A DNA stretch of 64,000 nt from Viola odorata (Eukaryota > Streptophyta > Magnoliopsida > Malpighiales > Violaceae): the NCBI GenBank assembly GCA_963691705.1, contig OY829542.1, forward strand, positions 61,528,427-61,592,426, read 5' to 3'. The position numbers and the translations under genes were made by a program. Position 1 is the stretch's first letter. The number at the start of each line of letters is the position of its first letter. Under the pieces are notes generated by a model. The model worked only from the letters and a program-made list of their open reading frames with translations. It did not search any database and was not told the DNA's origin. Positions 1 through 13,998 of the stretch are shown piece after piece.

Positions 1-96
1 TTTGGTATGATTAGATTTTATCAACAAATATATCCGTTTATATCAAGATTTGAAATTAAGTTACCTTTTATAGGTTTGATTTTTTAGCAAGACTAT

Positions 97-110
97 GTAT
101 ATATATATAG
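97..110 (+). promoter_or_regulatory. Putative TATA box of the Cys-rich peptide gene
   Basis: An alternating TATATATATAG stretch lies about 85-95 bases before the ATG at 192. This fits a plant core promoter with a 5' leader of roughly 50-60 bases. Inference from position only; TA-rich stretches are common in this spacer. Confidence 0.4.
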
Positions 111-191
111 CAAAACATATTGAGAGGCCTATCATTCATCTAAATAAAACACAATTTTCTCTTTATTTTAACATTTAAGACTAAGAAAGCC

Positions 192-501
192 ATGGAAAGG
201 GTCTCGCTTAAGATGATTTTCTTGATTATGCTCTTGATATTTACGTCATCAGGTATATATATTTTAATTCTTTTCTAAAATTATACTCCTTCGGACACAT
301 TTATACGTCGTATAATACAGAAAATACATATTGGCAGGTTCTGGTGTAGAGGCCCAAGGACATGCTACTGGAAAAAGTTGCAACACTAAAACTGACTGCG
401 GTAGAGGCCAATGTGATTGCATTTTAAATATGTGTGATTGCTTAACATCTGGAATTGGTTCCAGTATTGACCCTAAGAATCAATATCAACTGAGGATGTA
501 A
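192..501 (+). CDS. Small secreted cysteine-rich peptide (two exons)
   Basis: Model: join(192..252, 338..501), 74 aa. Exon 1 codes a start Met in good context (ccATGG) and a hydrophobic signal peptide (residues ~8-21, LKMIFLIMLLIF) and ends at a GT donor. The 85-bp intron ends TTGGCAG and phase is kept. The mature part has six Cys in the order C-x5-C-x4-C-x-C-x4-C-x-C, then a Cys-free tail. A signal-peptide exon followed by one Cys-rich exon is the usual layout of plant defensin-like, SCR-like and nodule-type Cys-rich peptides, which are secreted and form disulfides. The spacing matches none of these families exactly in my reading, so no function is assigned. It could be an antimicrobial or signalling peptide. 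It is too short to be found without splicing. Confidence 0.65.
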
Positions 502-1734
502 TTAAATAACTTAGTTTGTATTTGCGGTACCGGTCAAGTCTGCAACTATGAATTTCATTAAAAATAAATAATTAAAGAAAGATAGACTGTTTATGATTCT
601 TCTATAATACTCGACCATTTTTCTACCACGTTTTGGTTAATTTTGAGTCATTGCCGCATTGATATACCTCACAACTTTATAATACGTCATGATAACCTGA
701 TGGTTAAATAATAAGAAAAATTAAATATGAAAGTTAGAAAATTTATTTTTTTTCCTTTTTTTTTCAATCAATTAACTATTATAAAATATTAAAGCTAGCA
801 ATATCAAAAACATAGTTTCCTTAAAGTTAAAATTTTAACTTTTATAATAATTAAAAAGTTCAATTAAAATAGGAAAAAAGTTATAAAATCTGGAAAAAAA
901 AATGTTACAAATATAATAGGATCTAAAATAATGAAAAAATAGTTTAAAGCTTATTTACAATTTGTTTTTAGATTTGTTCTTTTTTCAATATATTTTTTAT
1001 AATATTTCTCATTTATCTTTTCAATTTTTTTGTGAAGTGGATTATCTAATATTTGTTATATTTTTTCACAAATTAACATTTTTTTTATTATTTTACTATT
1101 CTTTGATAATTTTAAACTATTTAGAAAAAATAAAATTACAATTTTCTAGAAATTATAGGGTAGGTATTGTAAAAATTTAAACTATAAGAGATTAATTGGA
1201 ACATTTTGTAAATAATAGAATTTTATTTATATAGTTTACTATCGTAAATTTGAAAAGGAAAATAATTTAAGTTTATTAAACTCTAGATCAAACTCTTATA
1301 ATAATTTTTTTGGTTTAGATCATTCAATAAACCGATCACTATATTAATTGCCAACTATTTTAAATTCATAAATTAAGTCAAATAAAATTCTAAAAAGTCA
1401 TAAATTTTAATATAAATGCATAACCAAATTCTAAAAAGACATTCGGTTAACCTATCATTAGTTAGCACAACAAGCAATCATTTGTTAATAGATAAATAAG
1501 ATAATCTGGAAATGCACACATACCAAACCAAACGCGTCTGCTTTGGCGGGCAGCACTAGAGAACAACAAACCCAAGTGAGACCTACCCTAGGAGAGCAAA
1601 ACCCAATATCCTATCCATCAGTACCAATCAAGCACCCGACCTCAACCGAAAACAAACCCATCATCCCTTCAAAGGTAACGCATCAACCACCTTTAGCATC
1701 CTCTCCTCTCCTCTCCTCGGCTCCATTCTCATCA
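502..1734. other. AT-rich spacer before the HEMC gene
   Basis: Very AT-rich with long A and T runs, and only short chance reading frames. The last ~200 bases (from about 1,520) are C/A-rich and then CT-rich (ctctcctctcctctcctcgg at 1,700), which suits the 5' leader of the next gene. No other feature seen. Confidence 0.6.
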
Positions 1735-4584
<2,850 letters not shown>

Positions 4585-7500
4585 ATGGCATAGTTTAAGG
4601 CTAGAGAGGGGAATTCAAGGCTTTATGGTCAAATTTTAGGACTAGCACTAGGTGTTGTGAGCTATTGTTTGTTGTAACATGAAGGAGAATAATTGTTTTG
4701 TTCTTTGGTTTACTGTAAAATAGAAGAGAGTGTGGGTCGCTGACTTGCGAGGATATGATTTTGCATCTTTATGAGTTAGTAAGAAGCCCACGTTTTTGTG
4801 TTCTCTAAAGTGTTCTCTCGAAAACCGTTTTCAGTTTAGCAGGGATGTGTGCAATTGTGATTGTTATTGATCTTATATCTGTGGCAATGAACTGAGCTGC
4901 AGTATAATGGAGAAATGGTTGCTGACACGTAAAGATCTGATATTCGATCTGAGTTTAGCAAATTAATCCTCGGCTTCTAATCCTTTAACCTGCAATTGTT
5001 ATATCTTTGACAAATTGGTACTGCTAACTCTGTTCTTGCTTGTTTGCTGTATTATTGGGTGCTTTATCTTGTCGATGATCTTTTATCTTCATTAATAATA
5101 TTATCACTCGGTAAAAGGAGTGGAAATTAACAAAAGAAGCCATATTAATAATATTATCAATAAAATTATACAGTTCACCAATATAAATAACACAAAAAAA
5201 TAACCCAGCAGCACTTCTAATCCTTAGTCTCCTTTATGATACAGATTACAGGGACATTAAAGGCTAGGCTGCTCTCTTAAAACATTACGCTCTTATAAGT
5301 ATTAGGCTATGTTTGGTTTGTCTTAGGAATGTTAATTTAAAATAGTGTTTGGTTTACATAAAGCTACTTTTCTTTTTGAAAAAATAAATTTAGAAAAGCT
5401 TGCTGCGGTGACTGCTGGACTTGCCTCTCGGCTTAGCAATGCTATCACATGAAACATTGTCCCTTAAGATGCAATATTTGTTTGAAGAATGTCATGTTTG
5501 GGTAAAATATATAGCTATAATTCTTAGTTTGAGAAGCATATTACCTGCTCTAAGAAAAACCAACAGTTCCTTTTTCTAATAGCAAAACCGTGTCATTTAT
5601 TCATCTGGGTTACCGTGCAATACTTATTTTTGAAGATTTCACAACTCTTAGAGAAATGGAGTATCAGTAAGTGAAGCTGGTCACGAGCACATGAGTAAGC
5701 TTAGAAAGTACAGACTCCTAGTATTAGAAAGCACACGAGTACTAAAGTTTCCTCAAATGTACAAGCAGACAGACGAGCCCACTACTTGAGAATACGAAAT
5801 AAGCTGTGTTATGGGAACCGAACCGACCTGGTAGTTGAACTGGTGAATGGGCGACCCAAATTTTTTTTGGTTCGGTTCAGTCTATCTAACAGGATATATA
5901 TCCTGACCAGTCAAAACTAATCGACCCGTCCCGTTACGGACACAACCTGTGAACAGGCTGGGTCAGGAATATTATCAAAACAGCGTCGTGTTCATAAGGG
6001 GGGCGGCGATAGGTTCAACGTCCATGTCCGCGGACGGATCAAAATTCGAATCATCGAAGAAGCAAGCAGCAATCAGAAACAGAGCAGATGAAGAAGAGAG
6101 AGATAGGGATCTGTTGGTATGGAATGAGAGTGGAGAGAGTGGAGAAGAAACCATAGAGAAGATGATTGGGTTACAATGGCATGTTTGTAAATTCAAAAAC
6201 CCTCCAGGTCTCAATTTCTAATCGCATCATGTGGCACTAGAACCAAGTCCAACACCACAATATGATCGATTCTGATTTTTTTTTTTTAAATTGAAAATTC
6301 AACTATAAAGATCTAAAGTTATAAACAATAATACAATCATTTGCTTAATAAAAAAAAGCCGGCTTTAACCCAGAATCATGTTTATAATTCAAACTTCAAA
6401 GAGTTGAATACTCATTTCATTTCAAAATTGAATTGTTTTTTTAATTTTAACCTTCAATCTACTTTATATTTATTTTAGTATATTATAATATGTCATATCT
6501 GTTAATATGAAAATCTACCGGTATAATTCGGTTCAACTATTTAAGATTAAACGGTTCGATTTGTAAACGGTTTAAAACGACTCGGTCGAACTCCTGTGTG
6601 CGTGCTCTTTTATCATCTTTGCTGGATAACAAATTTGATTCAACCTTTTTTTTTTACTTGACATCTTCTCTTAGTTTTTTTATATTATATTTTTAAAATT
6701 CCATCATTTAAATTAATTATTAATCATATTTTTGATATGTTCATATAAATAATTAAATATAACTTAAAAATAATTAACCAATTTTAATTGTTTGACTATA
6801 TAACTATATTTGAAAGAGAATAAGCAAAATATTATATTGTGACACTTATCTAATAAATAGTAAATGTTTATAATCAAAACTCTAATTAATGTGGCTAAGC
6901 TTTTTTTTTTCAAAATATAAATAAATTATATTTTATCATCAAATCTCAAACATCATACCACATACTCTATATATACTTTAAACCCCAAACCCAAACCTAC
7001 ACCCTCTACTTGAAACTCAAATCATATATTGACAATATGGATACTTATTAAATCTAATTATAATTACAAAATGACACACTAATATGGACACTTATTACTT
7101 CTAAACCTCAAACTTCATACACTAACCCCTCAATACTCCATAACTTAAACCTCAAACCCTGACCCGAACCCAAAACCTGAACTAAAAATTTTATACCCGA
7201 ATTAAAATTACATATGAATAACATTCGTATGATCAAAAATGAGAAATCGACAAAAAAAATAATAGCAAAATTGTAAAAAAACGTAACATTCGGTAAAAAA
7301 ATTGAAAAACAAAGGGAAAAATAATAGATTTAGAAAAAGAAACGTTGGCTTATGGCTATTTGGAACAACATAGATCTCAAAAAGTGGAATCCATTAAAAC
7401 AATCTTCTCAATCAAACATATGAGCGCAAAGTTATGACCGGTCAAAATTTGCAAGCAATGCCATTGTAACTTAATTACTATACATTAATTTTTAGTATAA

Positions 7501-8978
7501 GAAATCAAATTTTGATTAGAAATAATTAATACATTAAATTTTAGTATAAGAAATCAAATTGGTTAATTTAATTTAACATGTTTTATAATTAATAAAAAAA
7601 ATTAATTTGGATTAAATATTACCTAACAAAATATTATATTTTCTAATTATCTTTGGGGTATGAATATTATTAGTTAAGTAATATTAACATATTAATTTAT
7701 TTGTTATTTGATTTTTGTGCCTAGGAGTTGTTGGTCTTCAAGCAACGGTAGTGGAGCCACAAAGATGTAAGGGCATCTTCTCGTTGAAAATTTCATTGGT
7801 ATGATGTTGAAGTGTGCGAACCAAAATTTCACATTTGAAATAAAAAAGAAATAAAGATTAAATATAAGAGGAGTGAATTTTCTTAATAGAATGAGATTTT
7901 TTGTAAAATGTACGGGCTCAGGTTCAAAACGAACTCTATCATTTTATTAATAGATATTCGAGTGGTTTTTATTTCTTCAACGTATGATTCATGTTAAAAT
8001 TAACGGGCAGACAAACGTATGGGCCTGGCCCAAACCCAAGACAACTTTGACAATTTACTACAAAACAAAAGAGACCCTAAAAAAGTGCATGACCACATTC
8101 CAGAATCAAACTTTATTTTCTTGCACTCTCAATTCAGTCCACATTCCATCCTTTCCTTTTCTTTATTTTCTTGCATTGAAACATAATCGCCAGATCTGCT
8201 CCTTTTATTGTCTTCTTCAACTTTCTTCTTCTCTCTATTAATGAGTTGAATTTTTTTCAAATTTGTAAAGGCAAGGACGAAGAGATCAGAGAATGGAGGC
8301 CAGAAGTACTTTCTTTCTTCTTCTTTTCAAATTCTGAAACCATTTTTGGTTTTATGACCAAAAAAAGAGTGCATAACCCGGGCGGTTCACCGGTGCGTCG
8401 AGCCTGATTTTTTGCATTTCCGATCCAAAATGGATTTTGAAAACTATGGTTGACTTACTGTTTGTTGGCAGCACGCAGCAGCAGCATTCAATAGAGCGCT
8501 TCTTTGCCCTTTTCATATTTGAGTAGGAAACTAAACTCATTTCCAGCGTAATCAAGCTATAAAAGAAATGGTTGTTTCTTCATTTCTCTTAATTGGACAT
8601 GAAATGGGTGAATAGGTTTTTTACAACTCAATTAAAATGGTTCGCATTTGAATTAAAACTACGAAGAAAAAAAAAACCAATAAATAATTTTGCCTCAATA
8701 AGTGCCGCCGTCGACTCTAGATTATGATTCGCTGAGAGCTCTAAATAACCACAACCACACAATTTTGGATAAACAATGTTGTGGTGCTGCTTCCATCCTA
8801 CTGTTTTTGGTGATGACCAACTCCATTATTGCTACCTTGCTCTTCCCATACAGTAGTCATCAATAATCAATTCAACCTTTCCTCCTAATAACAAAGGAAA
8901 GAAAGTAAAAAAAAGAAGAATAATCAATCCACCCTTCCTCCTAATATCATCCCTTCTTTGTTTTTTCTGCAGATAGAG
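4585..8978. other. Repeat-rich spacer between HEMC and the NB-LRR gene
   Basis: HEMC 3' UTR, then AT-rich DNA. It holds a diverged hAT-type element (5,808-6,605, listed separately), an A/C-rich stretch at 6,955-7,200 with degenerate CCAAACC-like runs, and, from about 8,100, CT-rich sequence that may be 5' leader of the NB-LRR gene. A T-rich tract ending in CTGCAG at 8,967-8,972, seven bases before the NB-LRR ATG, may be a 5'-UTR splice acceptor. No protein gene recognised. Confidence 0.5.
5808..6605. mobile_element. Diverged hAT-type MITE relative with extra internal sequence
   Basis: The left part (accgaaccgacctggtag, and a GGCTGGGTCA / CAAAACAGCGTCGT stretch at 5,957-5,995) and the right part (TTCGGTTCAACTATTTAAGATTAAACGG, given here as 6,526-6,553) resemble the two halves of the intact element at 13,603-13,998. 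About 500 bases of unrelated sequence lie between them, including a purine-rich block at 6,040-6,170. On the minus strand that block reads like a CT-rich leader followed by a 16-codon frame. I read it as an old family member with inserted or captured DNA. The ends are not exact and I found no target duplication. Confidence 0.45.
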
Positions 8979-11012
8979 ATGGGTAATGTCATCAGCTTGG
9001 ATCCTTTGATCAAGCGAGTATGCGATGGTGTGCTGAATTTCGGTTGGGAGCTTGGTGTTAAACATGCAGCTTATGTCTACCATCTACAAGACAATCTTCA
9101 ATCTTTGGAGAAACTTCTCCAAGACCTTCAGACGCTAAGGAAAGTGTCGATTCGAAGAATCAGGGACAAACAAGGATATCGGATGCAGATGGGTGAAAAA
9201 GTTGACTTGTGGATTAAGAGGGTGGAGAAGGAAATCGCCAGAGGTGATCAGTTGAAAACCGAAAGTGACCGCCAAGTTGACAGTCTGTGTCTCGCAGGAA
9301 TTTGCTCTACGCACTATTTCTCGACCTCCGTATTCGGCGGACAGGTAGAAAAATGTGTGAAAGAGTTAAACTGTCTAAAGACCGAAGGAGAAGGGTTCAC
9401 AGACGAAGATCTGGTTGTGAATGCAGCAGCAGAACTCGACCAGGGGGCTAAGATGCCCTGTGATTCAGTGGGCTTGGAGGCTAAACTTGATGAGGTATTG
9501 ACGTTCCTCCATGAAGAAAATGTTGGAATTGTGGGGGTTTACGGGCAAGGGGGTGTTGGAAAAACTACTCTCTTGAAGGAGATCAACAATCATTATGTTA
9601 GCAGATCTGAAAATTTTCTAGTGGTTTGGATTGATGTGCCTAAAGATGTCAACCTTGAGGCCATTCAGCAAGCCATCGGAGAAAAGATTGGGCTTCCCGA
9701 TGAATTGAAGGTCAGTAATATCGCGGAGAAAGCTTCATATATCTTCAAGGCATTGCAGCAAAAGAAGATTATCCTGCTGTTAGATGACATAAGTAAGGCT
9801 ATTAACCTTTCCAAGATTGGGATTCCTCCATCTGATAGTCTGAATGATTCCAAGGTAGTATTTACAACACGGCCCGAGCACGCATGCAGAAAAATGGAGC
9901 CGCAGCCTGGCAGGAGCACTAGCATTAAGACTTTGGGAGATGAACAAGCTTGGCAACTGTTTGTGAAGAGAGTTGGAGAGGATATCATCAACAATCATCC
10001 ACAAATTCTGCAGCTTGCAAGAAGAGTTGCCAAAAAGTGTGGCGGGTTGCCGCTAGCACTATCTATAATTGGTAAAGCCATGTCCTGCGAGAGAGAACCC
10101 AAAGTATGGGAGCATACTGTCAAGACTTTTGAAAGACCATCCCTTCAACATTCAAAATCTCATCAGGAGGCCCATGGGGATATTATGACTGAGTTGTTCT
10201 CAATTCTGAAGTATAGTTATGATAGTTTACCAAATGAAACATATAAATCATGTTTCTTGCATTGTGCTCTATTTCCTGAGGCCGTTCGAATTGATAAATC
10301 TGTCATAATAAAGTGTTGGACGTTTGGAGATTTTTTGATTGATTGTGATGAGGATGACCTTGACCCTTATTACGAGGCATACCGTATTTTGAATGTTCTT
10401 GTTAGTTCATGTCTACTAGAAGATGTGAAGGATTGGGTAAAGATGCATGATGTGGTCCGGAGCATGGCATTATGGATAGCAAAAGAAGATACATTGGTAA
10501 TGTCTGGGATGGAGCTAGAAGAAGCACCGAGTGTTAGGATGTGGAAACAGATGAAAAGGGTGTCTCTAATGGACAATGACATTAAGGAGCTAACGCAGGT
10601 ACCTGCATGCCCTCATCTTTTGACTTTGTTTCTCAATCATAATAAACAATTGAATGAGATATGTAGTGGGTTTTTTGAATCCATGGGCATGCTGACCGTC
10701 CTAGACCTATCACGCACTAGTGTTAAAGAGCTGCCAGAAAGCATATCAAGATTAGTTTCATTAAAACATCTCGACCTGAGTCGAACTGAAATTACAGAGT
10801 TACCTGTTGCGTTGATAAAACTGAAAGCATTAATGTATTTAGATGTTAGTGGTGTTCGGAATCTAGGACTCCGTAGAAAAAATCAAATATTCCACCACTT
10901 GTCATCTTTGCAATATTTGGGAATGTTGTCTGCGTATTATTATTATGAAGAAGAAGAAGGTGGAATTAGCATGGTAGGAGGGGATGATGAGACACTTTTG
11001 GAGGAATTGTAA
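8979..11012 (+). CDS. CC-NB-LRR disease-resistance-type protein, truncated by an in-frame stop
   Basis: 677 aa from the ATG at 8,979. An N-terminal coiled-coil region (about 1-150, RPS2/RPS5 type) precedes the nucleotide-binding domain: P-loop GQGGVGKTT (189-197), kinase-2 LLLDDI (266-271), FTTR (295-298), GGLPLA (355-360) and MHD (489-491). LRRs follow from ~520 with clear LDLSRTxxxELP units. Such proteins are intracellular immune receptors. The N-terminus MGNVIS has Gly2 and Ser6, as in an N-myristoylation site, which would suit membrane anchoring as in RPS5. The frame stops at TAA 11,010-11,012, but the same frame then continues LRR-like for 245 more codons to 11,750. Intact family members run to about 900 residues, so this allele is a truncated receptor or a young pseudogene. 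The reading frame starts seven bases after a possible 3' splice site. Confidence 0.9.
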   Translation: MGNVISLDPLIKRVCDGVLNFGWELGVKHAAYVYHLQDNLQSLEKLLQDLQTLRKVSIRRIRDKQGYRMQMGEKVDLWIKRVEKEIARGDQLKTESDRQVDSLCLAGICSTHYFSTSVFGGQVEKCVKELNCLKTEGEGFTDEDLVVNAAAELDQGAKMPCDSVGLEAKLDEVLTFLHEENVGIVGVYGQGGVGKTTLLKEINNHYVSRSENFLVVWIDVPKDVNLEAIQQAIGEKIGLPDELKVSNIAEKASYIFKALQQKKIILLLDDISKAINLSKIGIPPSDSLNDSKVVFTTRPEHACRKMEPQPGRSTSIKTLGDEQAWQLFVKRVGEDIINNHPQILQLARRVAKKCGGLPLALSIIGKAMSCEREPKVWEHTVKTFERPSLQHSKSHQEAHGDIMTELFSILKYSYDSLPNETYKSCFLHCALFPEAVRIDKSVIIKCWTFGDFLIDCDEDDLDPYYEAYRILNVLVSSCLLEDVKDWVKMHDVVRSMALWIAKEDTLVMSGMELEEAPSVRMWKQMKRVSLMDNDIKELTQVPACPHLLTLFLNHNKQLNEICSGFFESMGMLTVLDLSRTSVKELPESISRLVSLKHLDLSRTEITELPVALIKLKALMYLDVSGVRNLGLRRKNQIFHHLSSLQYLGMLSAYYYYEEEEGGISMVGGDDETLLEEL

Positions 11013-11750
11013 GTTTTAGAGAATTTAAAGGTCTTAGAGATCACACTACGATATTTCTCAGGTCTTATGAAATTGTTCAACAACCCCAAATTGTTGAAAA
11101 GAACTCGATTATTGTACCTTTATAAATTCACAAGTCCGGAGTCCATCGATATTTCTTTGTTAGCGCAATCAAAGCATTTGGATACAGTTTCGATTATTAG
11201 TTGTGATTTCAAGGAGTTGAAGAATAGCCAGGAATCCACTGATGTCATTCTTAAAAGTAGTACATCATTAGTTTTAACACAAACGATAAGTTTCAATAGC
11301 ATCACGGAATTCGCCGTGGGTGGCTGCAATTACCTGGAGGATATAACATGTGTTGTTTTAATGCCAAATTTAAGAAGGCTGTATGTTTTCAATTGTGAGA
11401 AATTAAGAGAAATAATCACCAGAGAGAAAAGAGGTGAAGTACCACTGGTAGGAAAGGGTGGAGAAGTGTATCCAATATTCTCCAGTCTTGCTGTTCTGAA
11501 ATTAGAGGATCTTCCAGTCCTGAAGAGTATTTACCCAAACAACACTCTGTCATTACGCTTCCTGTATATACTTATCGTGGAAAATTGTCCACAACTGAAG
11601 GAACTTCCATTGGATCCTAACAATAGTGTGTTGGGATGTAGTCAAATTAACTTGAAAGCTAAACAGAAATGGTGGGATGCGGTTGAATGGGAGGATGATG
11701 CTGCAAAAGCGGCTTTGTTACCCCGTTTCAATCTTAATCATCTCAGCTAA
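11013..11750 (+). pseudogene. C-terminal LRR portion of the NB-LRR, downstream of the stop
   Basis: In the same frame as the upstream NB-LRR and separated from it only by the TAA at 11,010. It is open to TAA at 11,748-11,750 and codes LRR-type text (LKVLEITLRYF, MPNLRRLYVFNCEKLREI, LAVLKLEDLPVLKSI) and the usual CC-NB-LRR tail (WWDAVEWEDD). One base change at the first position of the stop codon (CAA to TAA) is the simplest explanation. No usable intron spans the stop: the GTAAG at 11,009 has no acceptor at a plausible distance. A downstream ATG at 11,067 gives a 227-residue frame, but an independent gene is unlikely. Confidence 0.8.
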
Positions 11751-12729
11751 GAAAAAAGGTAATCATCTCTTACATCTTAATTTTCTAATAATAAATTGTT
11801 TCCATATATCTATATAGAATGCATTAACATTAAAGCTACATTTGCTCATTATATTTTCTTTTTATTGTTTTCTCTTCAGGGATTCTTAGGTATTGGGAAT
11901 GAGAAACATTTTTAATCCAAGAACTTTGCTTTAATAACCAGCTCTTGTTGAGAATTTCTTTTCTTTTTTTTGTCTTTTATTGTGCCTGTAACCTATAAAT
12001 CTTAAGGTAGTTTTTAATTGTTAAACTATAATAAACTCTTCTTAGAAAGACTAATTTTAAAAAAAGTTATATTGTTATGTGTTTGTTGGAATGGTGAATT
12101 CTAAAAAAATGTTAAATTATTGTTAAGATGTCTTTTTTTTAAAGGAATTCCTTAGATGATTGAACTAAAAAAATGTATATTAATCAGGTTGTTAATTCAA
12201 TTACGAATATGTATAATTGCCCGTTATCATGTCTGTTAACAAAATATTTTTTTTAGTACTAAAACAATTTAGAACATGAGGTTACATTCTAAGGTTAGAG
12301 GTGATATTCTAAAATGTTTGTCATTTTACATTATCTAGATGACTTTTAATTCTTACAATAAAATATGTTCCCCACTAATTCTCTCTTTTAGAATTTAACT
12401 CAATCCATAACACCCTCATTTTTATAAATTGGTAAATTTTAAAAGAAAGAAAATTAGTAGGAATCACAAATAATGATTTTCTTGATAGATTCTCTCGATA
12501 GTTCTTTGTTACCTGATTTGGAAGTTCCATTTACGGAAGTACTTATAATCTATATCGATGGACTTATATTTACGTACAGCTACTTAAATTACGTAAGTAC
12601 ATAAATTGAAATTAATTACAAATACTTGAGTTGTAGAACTCATAACTAACTTAAATTTCCACAGTTACGTTATTTAAGTAATTTTACTACATAAATTTAA
12701 ATTACGTGTTACATAATTATGAAGAAGAT

Positions 12730-12846
12730 TCATTTACGGAAGAATTCAGCGTGACTCATCAGAATCTCCCCTGATACTTCAGGAACTCCACATGATGCTG
12801 GCTCCGCCAGCTCCGTCAGCCGCTTAACTTGCTCTAATACGTCCAT
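12730..12846 (-). CDS. Orphan first-exon-like small reading frame
   Basis: A 38-codon frame starting ATGGACGTATTAGAGC with balanced, protein-like composition (MDVLEQVKRLTELAEPAS...). It is preceded on the minus strand by a CT-rich leader-like stretch (12,860-12,960). Near its end, TTCC|GTAAAT could be a splice donor. No matching further exon is visible at 12,000-12,730, which is AT-rich. It is either the relic first exon of a lost gene, a captured fragment, or a short gene. I do not recognise the protein. Confidence 0.3.
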   Translation of the reverse strand: MDVLEQVKRLTELAEPASCGVPEVSGEILMSHAEFFRK

Positions 12847-13239
12847 TTCAGGGATGCTCTGCTACGGATTGAGCGGTTACGAGAGAGAAAAGTGGAAGAT
12901 GAAAATAACGGATTGTTTGTTTCTTTTCTTTTCTCTTCTTTTTGTGTGTAAATATGGTTGGTTTTTTGAAAAACTTTTATGCCTATTAGTATTAATTAAT
13001 TAATAAATACTAACTCGAGGACAACTTACCTTTGGCCGGGTCTAATATTACGGGCCCAATTTATAAATAAACCCAGAATGTCAAACTAACGGACACTTCG
13101 TAGATGTCAAATTAGATTAGACAACAAATTTTAGTTATTTTTCCAATATTTTGTTGTTGTTGTAATTTTCACGAGTGTTTGGTTTATGTATGCGGAAGTA
13201 ATTTTAGTTGACATTGTGTAAAAAAACAATTCACTAAAA

Positions 13240-13400
13240 TCACTAGAATCAAGATGCTCATTGGTATTTTAACCGATATCGATGCATTTTGTTTAATCGG
13301 TATTTTAACCTCATTGATATAATATAGAATCCTAAGATATTAAACTATATTAGTATTTTAACCGATATCGAAGCATTTTGTATCAATTGTAAAATCAAGA
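13240..13400. repeat. Short direct repeats (ACCGATATCGA-GCATTTTG)
   Basis: TATTTTAACCGATATCGATG at about 13,263 recurs at about 13,350 as TATTTTAACCGATATCGAAG. A related phrase (TATTTTAACCTGTATCGAT) occurs at 50,167 in the CLPP2 upstream region and, inverted, in the right palindrome arm. Probably one dispersed element family; its ends are not defined. Confidence 0.35.
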
Positions 13401-13602
13401 TACTCATTGTTACAAAATTGACAACTTTACTTATAAAAATTATCTTTCTTACTTTTTCCCTTTAACTAGACCTACTTATTGAACTAATTAAGCCTAAAAT
13501 GTGAAGGCATGTTAAATTTTAAACAGGTCAGCGCGAGCTCATGTCAAGACTGGTTTTATATGATCTAAATTCAATCCTTTATGGGCGAGGGGATGATAAA
13601 AT

Positions 13603-13998
13603 CAGTGTTTTAAAAACCGACCAGACCTGACAGCCGGACTGAAAAAATCGTGACCCGAAAAGGTTTTCGGTTCAATTCAACTATCTGATCGGACCTGCAT
13701 ACGAACCTGAAAAACTAGTCGACCTGGCCGGTTTTTACAAAACCGACGACCCAGTCGACCCGCTATTGACCAGGCTAGGTCAATATCAACCCAGCCAAAA
13801 CGACGTCGTTTTGTGTTTTTTTTTTAAATATGGAAAATTTGATGGGCCGACCAATTATAGACATTGAACCAGCCGGTTCAATCCGATTCAATTATTTAAG
13901 ATTGAACGGTTCGATGTGTGAACGGATCAAAACGGTCTAATAGGTCAATCCGGTTGAATCATGAAATTTTTATTTTCGGTTCGGTTTTTAAAACTATG
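13603..13998. mobile_element. hAT-type MITE, 396 bp, with exact 8-bp target duplication
   Basis: The left end CAGTGTTTTAAAAACCGACC and the reverse complement of the right end, CATAGTTTTAAAAACCGAAC, are terminal inverted repeats. The 8 bases before it (GATAAAAT, 13,595-13,602) equal the 8 bases after it (13,999-14,006). An 8-bp target duplication and this TIR type point to the hAT superfamily. The element has no coding capacity and would have been moved by a transposase from elsewhere. Confidence 0.85.

Noticed and set aside
5949..6221. 90-codon open frame, + strand
   Set aside because: Purine-rich, low-complexity Glu/Arg text inside a decayed transposon-like element. No homology known to me and no splice context.
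6955..7200. C/A-rich runs resembling interstitial telomere repeats
   Set aside because: No canonical CCCTAAA tandem array; the units are irregular and probably reflect composition only.
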